Source of the DNA: Bacteroidota bacterium
GTDB taxonomy: Bacteria; Bacteroidota; Bacteroidia; Flavobacteriales_D; Crocinitomicaceae
Assembly: GCA_030148165.1 (NCBI GenBank)
Contig: JASBTZ010000004.1
Coordinates: 1 to 36,751, forward strand
Reading direction: 5' to 3'
DNA length: 36,751 nt
Part shown: piece by piece, positions 31,750 through 36,751 of the stretch
How the letters are laid out: every line of letters begins with the position of its first letter
Position numbering within the stretch: position 1 is the first letter of the stretch
The notes under the pieces: generated by a model
Told to the model about the DNA's origin: nothing
The model's database searches: none
Seen by the model: only the letters and a program-made list of their open reading frames with translations
Position numbers and translations under genes: made by a program

Positions 31750-32656
31750 CGTGAATTAATTGTTGATAAAGATCACTAAGTTTCAAGGTTATGGATCCAG
31801 CTGATCCGTTTCCAATTTCCTTCCCATCGATTTTGGTGACGGGTGTGAGTCCGCCAAAGGTTCCGGTGACAAAAGCTTCATCTGCACCATAGGTATCATA
31901 CAAGGAGAAGTTCTTTTGGTGACAAACGATTCCATTTTGCTCACAGATCTCGATCACTTTGGCTCTTGTAATACCGTTCATACAATACTCACCTGTTGAC
32001 GTCCAAACCTCTCCATTTCGAACTATAAAGAAGTTGGTCGCATTGCAGGTACTCACAAACCCGTGGATATCCAACATCAAAGCTTCATCCGCTCCTGCTT
32101 CTATGGCTTGCATCAATGCTTGTACCTCATGCAGCTTGCTGTGACAATTGAGCTTAGGGTCGAGGTAATCCGGTGATCCTCTTCGAATCGTGCTGGTGAA
32201 CAAACTCACCCCTTTGTTCTTGCTTTCAGGTGATGCTGTTTTGTATTCCGGGATGATCACCAGATTAGGTCCGCTGATTGTTAAGCGTGGATCCTGTGAG
32301 GGCGTCTTCTTAATTCCGCGCGTAAGCATAACGCGAATGTGAACGCCGTCTTCCATATGATTTGCTTTCAGTGTGTCGAATATCTTAGTGATCAGTTCTT
32401 CCTGACTAAACGGTAAAATGATTCCAACGGTCTTCGCTGCCCGCCACATCCGGTCCAGATGATCCTGAATAAAAACCAGCTTGTTGTTGTGAAGTCGAAT
32501 TCCTTCCCAAACGCCATCACCAATCAGATAACCACTATCGAACACAGAAATCTTAGCTTCAGAACGAGGATAGAGTTCACCGTTAATGGAGATCAGGATC
32601 TTATCGTTTCGCTCGTCGTTAATAGCATTATGTGTTCCGTGTACCATTAAAGTCAT
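31736..32656 (-). CDS. Class IV PLP-dependent aminotransferase (branched-chain/D-amino-acid type)
   Basis: The 306-residue protein has the class IV fold: SINGELYPRSEAKISVFDSG, GDGVWEGIRLHNNKLVFIQD, the catalytic lysine K174 within KLNCHSKLHEVQ, then AGADEALMLDIHGFVSTCNA, TNFFIV and TGEYCMNGITRAKVIEICEQ. The second half ends GTFGGLTPVTKIDGKEIGNG. It transfers amino groups between an amino acid and a keto acid. The glutamate usually found in the EGTxSN motif is replaced (VSTCNATN), which I see as a feature of the LNCHSKL-type branch rather than damage. An alternative ATG lies three codons in (32647). The overlapping sulfotransferase-like gene downstream suggests a joint pathway. Confidence 0.92.
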   Translation of the reverse strand: MTLMVHGTHNAINDERNDKILISINGELYPRSEAKISVFDSGYLIGDGVWEGIRLHNNKLVFIQDHLDRMWRAAKTVGIILPFSQEELITKIFDTLKANHMEDGVHIRVMLTRGIKKTPSQDPRLTISGPNLVIIPEYKTASPESKNKGVSLFTSTIRRGSPDYLDPKLNCHSKLHEVQALMQAIEAGADEALMLDIHGFVSTCNATNFFIVRNGEVWTSTGEYCMNGITRAKVIEICEQNGIVCHQKNFSLYDTYGADEAFVTGTFGGLTPVTKIDGKEIGNGSAGSITLKLSDLYQQLIHDASR

Positions 32657-32726
32657 TTCGCGAGATAAATATAATTTAAATGCCTACATATTTACGTATC
32701 TTTAATTCAACCTAATACGACATACT

Positions 32727-33356
32727 ATGAAAAAGATATTCGCATCAACAATCGTTCTTATCCTTTTAGCGATGAATGCAAATGCTCAGTATGAACCGGG
32801 AGATATCGATATTTCGGTAGGTGCCGGATTTGGATTATACGGAGCGAAAGCCAGTGATGGCAGTCAGGACTCATCAGGCGTCAATGCAGGTAGTGGATTA
32901 CTTAATTTGGGCGTTAATTATGCTATTTTGGATAAGCTCGCTTTGGGAGTTGGTTTTGAACGTAATGGTTTTCTCACTCAGAATGACAGTACAGATTCAG
33001 ATACCTATGGCTATTCTTACAATTATCGCTTGAATTTAAATTATCGCTTTGTCAACTCAGCGAAAAATAGTCTTTCGATTCAATCAGGAGCAGGCATTAG
33101 CAGTTTTAAGTTTGGTGATCGAAAATCTGGGGAAACAGTTAGCGGGAATGGTTTCACGTATGAATTTGACTTGATGTGGCAGCATTACTTCGGCGAACAT
33201 GTCGGTATGTTTCTGAATGCAGGTTACGTAGGTTACATCTATAATGAACTTCGTAATCAGGATGGTGATTTGTGGATTGTCGATGAAAACTCAGATGCTA
33301 TTACCTTTAGTCTTTCGGGTGTTAATGCCAGAATAGGCTTGCAATTTAAACTATAA
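32727..33356 (+). CDS. Outer-membrane beta-barrel protein
   Basis: The 209-residue product has a signal peptide (MKKIFASTIVLILLAMNANAQ) and the repeated amphipathic strands of a small barrel: DIDISVGAGFGLYGAK, LLNLGVNYAILDKLALGVGF, YNYRLNLNYRFVN, SLSIQSGAGISSFKFGD, EFDLMWQHYFGEHVGMFLNA and the final VNARIGLQFKL. It fits the OMP_b-brl class; specific function is unknown. It is transcribed away from the aminotransferase gene; the 70-bp gap has a weak box TATCTTTA that could be its -7 element. The next gene converges from the right with only 5 bp between stops. Confidence 0.82.
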   Translation: MKKIFASTIVLILLAMNANAQYEPGDIDISVGAGFGLYGAKASDGSQDSSGVNAGSGLLNLGVNYAILDKLALGVGFERNGFLTQNDSTDSDTYGYSYNYRLNLNYRFVNSAKNSLSIQSGAGISSFKFGDRKSGETVSGNGFTYEFDLMWQHYFGEHVGMFLNAGYVGYIYNELRNQDGDLWIVDENSDAITFSLSGVNARIGLQFKL

Positions 33357-33361
33357 CTTTG

Positions 33362-34147
33362 CTAGAGTTTAGTGCCGATGTACTGATAATGTATGGTGTC
33401 TACAAAGGTGAAAGAGAAATCCCAGTTGCGCTGCATGTAATCATAATAGAGCGAATCATTTGACCAGTAAAAGTTTCGATCATAACTTGCATAATTTCCC
33501 GAATTGGAAATCTGTGATTGACTCGTGTAGTAACTGTGGAAATAATTGAATGTTCGATTTATTCCATTCACTGCCAGACCGGGAAATGAAACAGAAGGTA
33601 AATAATCGACTGTGTATTGGCCGGAATAACTCGTATCAAGCGCATTAAAATCTTCACGTTCTTTTACACCCAATTGATACATGCCCTCCATCTGGTTAAA
33701 ATAATGTTGAAGATTGCCTGAAGTTAGTTCCAGATTGGTTTTATTACCTGAATAGGTAGTGATATACGTAGGACTGCCACTTCCCGCATTATAATGTTTA
33801 TAGAAATCAATCTGATCGAAGCCATCTGCAAACTCCAGGGTGGCCCAGTATCCTGACGTAAACTGAATCGTATGAGATCCACTTCCCGTCGTCATATCAT
33901 ATGCTGATAGCGGAAAGGAAAGATCACCATTGAATACGATTGAATCATTCATAATTTCAACTTGAATAACCATGTCGTAAAGAACATCTGAACTTTGAGA
34001 AGTGTATTGTTGTTCGTAAGTCGAAACACAATAATATTTGCCCTCCGGTGAGAACAACCCTCCTCCGTCTATAGGAGCGGGAACTTTGTCCTTTTTACAC
34101 GAGAAGAGTAGGGGCAGTAATAGTGAATAGATCAGAATTTTTTTCAT
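33362..34147 (-). CDS. Lipoprotein, unknown
   Basis: The 261-residue product has a lipoprotein signal, MKKILIYSLLLPLLFSCKKD, with the lipobox ending at C17. The mature part contains repeated aromatic strands (YYCVSTYEQQYTSQSSD, YDMVIQVEIMNDSIVFNG, SGYWATLEFADGFDQIDFYK, FYWSNDSLYYDYMQRNWDFS), suggesting a beta sandwich or lipocalin-like fold. It is probably anchored in the outer membrane. I do not recognise a family. The gene is single, convergent with the barrel protein at 32727. Confidence 0.78.
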   Translation of the reverse strand: MKKILIYSLLLPLLFSCKKDKVPAPIDGGGLFSPEGKYYCVSTYEQQYTSQSSDVLYDMVIQVEIMNDSIVFNGDLSFPLSAYDMTTGSGSHTIQFTSGYWATLEFADGFDQIDFYKHYNAGSGSPTYITTYSGNKTNLELTSGNLQHYFNQMEGMYQLGVKEREDFNALDTSYSGQYTVDYLPSVSFPGLAVNGINRTFNYFHSYYTSQSQISNSGNYASYDRNFYWSNDSLYYDYMQRNWDFSFTFVDTIHYQYIGTKL

Positions 34148-34256
34148 GTCGGTTAAGGTTATCTTCTATGACGCACTAAACGAAGCGATAGTTGGATTGT
34201 TGCTTAATTTGTCTACGAGATGTCAAGCAAATTATTGAATCGATGCATCAATGCAT

Positions 34257-34451
34257 TTAATCAATGATTTCTTTCACGCGTCCAACCTTACCATCATCCA
34301 GCATTACTTTGATTCCATGTGGATGAAATTTGGATTTGGTCAGAATACGTTTTACAAAACCATGCGTGAGTTCTCCGGTAGCTTGGTCTTTCTTTAGAAC
34401 GACCTCTACTTCCAGTCCGATTTCGATGTTTTCTCTTTTTCTACCGTCCAT
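34257..34451 (-). CDS. ywbE: YwbE-family protein (DUF2196)
   Basis: This 64-residue protein matches the short YwbE family over its entire length: RENIEIGLEVEVVLKKDQAT, GELTHGFVKRILTKSKFHPH and GIKVMLDDGKVGRVKEII. It is likely a small beta-barrel, KOW-like protein; the biological role in the family is not known. The start ATG is at 34451. It lies downstream of the minus-strand T9SS protein gene but is separated from it by a terminator, so it is probably transcribed separately. Confidence 0.9.
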   Translation of the reverse strand: MDGRKRENIEIGLEVEVVLKKDQATGELTHGFVKRILTKSKFHPHGIKVMLDDGKVGRVKEIID

Positions 34452-34471
34452 ACGGCTAAGATAGAGAATAC

Positions 34472-34504
34472 AAAAGCCCTCACGCTATGCATGAAGGCTT
34501 TTTT
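34472..34504 (-). terminator. Rho-independent terminator of the T9SS protein gene
   Basis: AAAAGCC (34472-34478) pairs with GGCTTTT (34496-34502). TCA/TGA extends the stem inward with one mismatch (C79/A95). Flanking T and A runs make it usable from both sides. Its place after the stop at 34546 on the minus strand fits that gene. Confidence 0.75.
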
Positions 34505-34545
34505 ATAGAGGGTATTGGAATTTCGTCTACATTGAGTCTTAGAAA

Positions 34546-35793
34546 TTACCGATTAACGGCAACCTTATAGACGTGATTATCGACGTATACAAGATAAATT
34601 CCTACTGGTTGATTTCCCAGGTTTATTTCTTGATTAAGTTCCCCTTCTCTTATAAAGCGACCAGCCATATTATAAATCATCAACGGACCTTCACGAGTTG
34701 ATTTAACTGTAAATGATCCCGATGTTGGATTAGGATAGATTTGAATATCCGTGCTCGATATAATATCGACTTCTTCTGTGCTAAGTTGTGCCAGGGGAGT
34801 GTTGGTAATAACATAACCGCTGTCTCCGACAGCAAAGGTTACATTCTGTAGATACGAGTCTATGGCATGTATCGGTTGATCCACTTCATCGATCCACCAG
34901 TTGGAGGCATCCATACTGCTTAATATCAAACCAAATTCACCGAAAACATATTCTGCACCCGTGTAAATCTTTCCGGTATCACTTTGGTGTAATGAAAGGA
35001 AATTTGGATAGTAGAAGGTGGCGTTGGTACCATCCTGGAACCAGCTTTGACCCATATCATTCGACCTGAGTAATCCAAAGGTTAAATTGGTATCAGAATA
35101 TGCTACATAAGCCAGTGTATCGTTAACGATTAGTACTTCATTTAACCAGGCACTGGAGTTCAAGCCAGTTGGAATAGTGTCCCAGCTTTGGCCGTCGTCT
35201 ATTGATCGAAGCATTCGGTTGTTTGCAATACTGGCAATCGCGTAGTTAGCTGAAAAGTCCATGTCACTAACGAATGCATCTGTTGGTGACTGAAATGTGC
35301 TGCTCAAATAGTTTTCGGTCCAGTTCGGCGCATCGTATTCCTTGATAATAGCCGGCTGAAAACATCCAGCTCCACCGAGAAAGAGATGGTTCTCATTGAA
35401 AGTATAAATACTGCTTTTATAACAGATATTTCCAAGTTCAATGTCAGTGACGGGTGCCCAGGTTAATCCCCCATCAATCGTTTTGTAAAAATCTGAGGTC
35501 CAGTCGCAAATCATATATCCGACTGTTTCCGAAACAAATTCAAGGTCGACAATGTGGTAGGTAAAACTCGCATTTATACCGGTGTACGGAATAATGTTCC
35601 ATGTTACACCACCGTCCGTTGTTTTAAGGAGCGTCGAGTCGTTGCCGCCGATATAACCAATTGAGGGACTCGGAAATTCGATATCATTCAATTTAACATT
35701 GGTGGGAACGCTTATTTCATACCAGTTCTGAGCGTTGACAAACCCAAGACAGATAGTTAGAAAGGTGGAAAATGTAAAAAATAACTTTTTCAT
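34546..35793 (-). CDS. T9SS-secreted BNR/YCF48-like repeat protein
   Basis: The 415-residue product has a signal peptide (about 1-21, ending GFVNAQ) and several Asp-box-type repeats: LLKTTDGGVTWNIIP, FYKTIDGGLTWAP, RSIDDGQSWDTIP and RSNDMGQSWFQDG, consistent with a beta-propeller like YCF48 or BNR sialidase-type domains. From about residue 340 it carries a type IX secretion C-terminal domain: IQIYPNPTSGSFTVKS, GPLMIYNMAGRFIREGEL and PVGIYLVYVDNHVYKVAV. It is exported through the outer membrane and probably anchored on the surface. Its promoter region has an AraC-type operator and lies next to a decayed AraC gene. Confidence 0.9.
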   Translation of the reverse strand: MKKLFFTFSTFLTICLGFVNAQNWYEISVPTNVKLNDIEFPSPSIGYIGGNDSTLLKTTDGGVTWNIIPYTGINASFTYHIVDLEFVSETVGYMICDWTSDFYKTIDGGLTWAPVTDIELGNICYKSSIYTFNENHLFLGGAGCFQPAIIKEYDAPNWTENYLSSTFQSPTDAFVSDMDFSANYAIASIANNRMLRSIDDGQSWDTIPTGLNSSAWLNEVLIVNDTLAYVAYSDTNLTFGLLRSNDMGQSWFQDGTNATFYYPNFLSLHQSDTGKIYTGAEYVFGEFGLILSSMDASNWWIDEVDQPIHAIDSYLQNVTFAVGDSGYVITNTPLAQLSTEEVDIISSTDIQIYPNPTSGSFTVKSTREGPLMIYNMAGRFIREGELNQEINLGNQPVGIYLVYVDNHVYKVAVNR

Positions 35794-35817
35794 GACTTAT
35801 TGATTTTAATATAGAAT

Positions 35818-35877
35818 CAAAATTACGACGTCGACCTTTGGGATACCATGTACAATTCGGAAATAATCATGTACTAT
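35818..35877 (-). promoter_or_regulatory. Candidate AraC operator and promoter of the T9SS gene
   Basis: On the minus strand, half-sites ATAGTACATG (35877-35868) and ATTGTACATG (35856-35847) are direct repeats 21 bp apart. The second is part of AATTGTACATGGT (35857-35845), followed after 19 nt by the -7 box TAATTTTG (35825-35818). This is the same arrangement as at 22861-22919. The start codon of the T9SS gene is 24 nt further. Confidence 0.7.
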
Positions 35878-36055
35878 TCTGAATATCAGAAGGGGCATCA
35901 AAATTAAGTTCGTAGGATATCTCTTTAATCGATAATCCTGTTTGTAAATGAGGTTTGGCTTCCATGATAATTTGATTGTACATAACTGAACTTGCAGATT
36001 TTCCGGTAAATAGTTTTGAGTTAGACTTGTACCTTTGTTGTCGTCTGCTTTTATA
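35867..36055 (-). pseudogene. Decayed AraC-family regulator (C-terminal HTH fragment)
   Basis: The frame from 36055 down to TGA at 35869-35867 encodes KLFTGKSASSVMYNQIIMEA and LQTGLSIKEISYELNFDAPS. These align with HSGKSASEVIYDLLIMEAKR and LRTGISVKETAYALNFDDPA in the intact regulator at 22047. There is no start codon. The cupin part and most of the first helix-turn-helix are missing, and the end is lost after FDAPS. The remnant directly precedes the operator of the T9SS gene, so it was probably its dedicated activator. Confidence 0.8.
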
Positions 36056-36208
36056 TTAAGTCAACTGTAGAACACTATAGATTCCACCGACAATACAAAT
36101 AATGGATATTATCATTATTACCCAAGTATAATTCGCCGTTTTGCGAGTGTTAATCTCAGTTTTACGAGTATGTTCTTCTATTAGTTCAAGAAGTCTATTA
36201 TCCTCCAT
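36056..36208 (-). CDS. Small single-pass membrane protein (50 aa)
   Basis: From ATG 36208 the frame reads MEDNRLLELIEEHTRKTEIN, then TRKTANYTWVIMIISIICIV and GGIYSVLQLT, with TAA at 36058-36056. The layout is a charged amphipathic N-terminal helix followed by one transmembrane helix. This matches a common class of short bacterial membrane proteins in which K/R-T-A-K-Y/N-T precedes the helix. Function is unknown. The stop is in the same frame as the AraC fragment that follows. Confidence 0.6.
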   Translation of the reverse strand: MEDNRLLELIEEHTRKTEINTRKTANYTWVIMIISIICIVGGIYSVLQLT

Positions 36209-36393
36209 TATTAAAAATTATTCAAGGTTTATTTTGTTGAAAGATAACAAATTACATCTACTGTAAGGTTTGTGCGTTGGGGTGAAGGAGCTGTTAGTAT
36301 CTGATCAAAAAAGAATGCCAATCTTTCAAAGAGTCTTCTTTTTGTTGTTTTTTGCCAAGCCGCAATGAGCCCCTTCTTTTTTAAACAAAATGT

Positions 36394-36423
36394 TTTGCAA
36401 AACCCAAGCTTTTGCTAATTTTG
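36394..36423 (+). promoter_or_regulatory. Promoter of the tRNA-Ser gene
   Basis: TTTG (36394-36397) and TAATTTTG (36416-36423) are separated by 18 nt and match the Bacteroidota -33/-7 pattern TTTG...TAnnTTTG. The tRNA starts 35 nt after the -7 box. Confidence 0.6.
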
Positions 36424-36458
36424 CCTCCCGGCTAATTCGGGACGTTCTTTCAACTATT

Positions 36459-36548
36459 GGTGAGGTGGGTGAGTGGCTGAAACCACCAGTTTGCTAAACT
36501 GGCGTACGAGAAATCGTACCGGGGGTTCGAATCCCCCTCTCACCGCCA
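36459..36548 (+). tRNA. tRNA-Ser (anticodon GCT)
   Basis: The 90-nt sequence folds as a serine tRNA. The acceptor strand GGTGAGG pairs with TCTCACC with a terminal G-U. The anticodon arm is CCAGT-TTGCTAA-ACTGG with anticodon GCT. A long variable arm has GTACGA/TCGTAC, and the T arm GGGGG-TTCGAAT-CCCCC is followed by an encoded GCCA end. It reads AGC/AGT serine codons. Tandem repeats of its 3' end begin inside the T arm and run off the window. Confidence 0.95.
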
Positions 36549-36751
36549 TAAAATAAGGTGACTTTGGATGAGAACCCAACGGGGTTCGTGCCGAAGCGAA
36601 GCGGAGACCACCGTACCTGTGTAACAGGTACAGGTAATCCCCCTCTCACCGCCATGAAATAAGGTGACTTTGGATGAGAACCCAACGGGGTTCGTGCCGA
36701 AGCGAAGCGGAGACCACCGTACCTGTGTAACAGGTCCAGGTAATCCCCCTC
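36530..36751 (+). repeat. 106-bp tandem repeats carrying the tRNA-Ser 3' end
   Basis: The 19-nt segment aatccccctctcaccgcca begins at 36530 in the tRNA, again at 36636, and a truncated third copy begins at 36742, a period of exactly 106 bp. Each unit also has aaataaggtgactttggatg, a GTACCTGT/ACAGGTAC hairpin that recalls the tRNA variable arm, and a gccgaagcgaagcggagacc segment. The array continues beyond the window. Minus-strand frames here give the well-known false RGIRTPG protein. Confidence 0.85.

Noticed and set aside
36494-36685. Minus-strand open frame containing RGIRTPG across the tRNA 3' region
   Set aside because: It is the common false protein produced by antisense reading of tRNA ends and tandem repeats; no real gene features.

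Overview
The window looks like a chromosomal segment of a Bacteroidota bacterium, probably a flavobacterium-like marine or freshwater lineage. The evidence is a C-terminal type IX secretion (T9SS) sorting domain, several Bacteroidota-type promoter boxes (TAnnTTTG), weak or absent Shine-Dalgarno sequences, moderately AT-rich coding DNA, and families common in this phylum: YwqK/MORN_2, a YwbE-like protein, the PRX-like thioredoxin-fold family, and OmpA proteins with long N-terminal domains.

Region 1 (1-3.4 kb) holds the 3' end of a membrane-protein gene, then a Fic-domain protein with an N-terminal winged helix. The Fic gene sits behind an array of about seven TACGTATCA-type sites and has a substituted catalytic histidine. 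Repeat-rich spacer DNA and two small membrane or secreted proteins follow.

Region 2 (3.4-16.6 kb) is a dense defence island, all on the plus strand. A five-gene type I restriction-modification operon comes first: a zinc-ribbon/PD-(D/E)XK-like/2-TM protein, hsdR, hsdM, hsdS, and a SIR2-domain protein 15 bp after hsdS. Next is the orphaned C-terminal domain of a second, EcoEI-type HsdR. It overlaps the first gene of a three-protein retron cassette: a phosphoribosyltransferase-like protein, a small winged-helix protein ending in an SSB-like acidic tip (GDDLPF), a structured 160-nt spacer that probably encodes the msr-msd RNA, and a retron reverse transcriptase. A small orphan gene and an HNH endonuclease with an SRA/DUF3427-like N-terminal domain close the island. 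One copy of a 182-bp repeat family lies on the left (2.0 kb) and a tandem array of the same family lies on the right (20.1-20.6 kb), all in the same orientation.

Region 3 (16.6-26.7 kb) has small secreted or unknown genes, an OmpA-family protein, an AraC regulator, a GNAT acetyltransferase, a YceI protein and a Crp/Fnr regulator. Long non-coding stretches between them carry dispersed palindromes, a 363-bp tandem duplication and hairpin cassettes.

Region 4 (26.7-36.75 kb) is more ordinary: two outer-membrane-type proteins, a thioredoxin-like/old-yellow-enzyme/CocE-type hydrolase operon, a coupled class IV aminotransferase and sulfotransferase-like pair, a lipoprotein, a YwbE-like protein, and a T9SS-secreted BNR-repeat protein. 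A decayed AraC gene sits just upstream of the last gene. Its operator and promoter share a 13-bp block with the promoter downstream of the intact AraC gene, at the same 19-nt spacing. The window ends in tRNA-Ser(GCT), followed by 106-bp tandem repeats that each carry the last 19 nt of the tRNA.

The most interesting material is the retron with its SSB-tip-bearing winged-helix protein, the SIR2 and membrane-nuclease genes embedded in the type I R-M operon, and the paired AraC promoter modules. All functional assignments are read from motifs. No database search was run.
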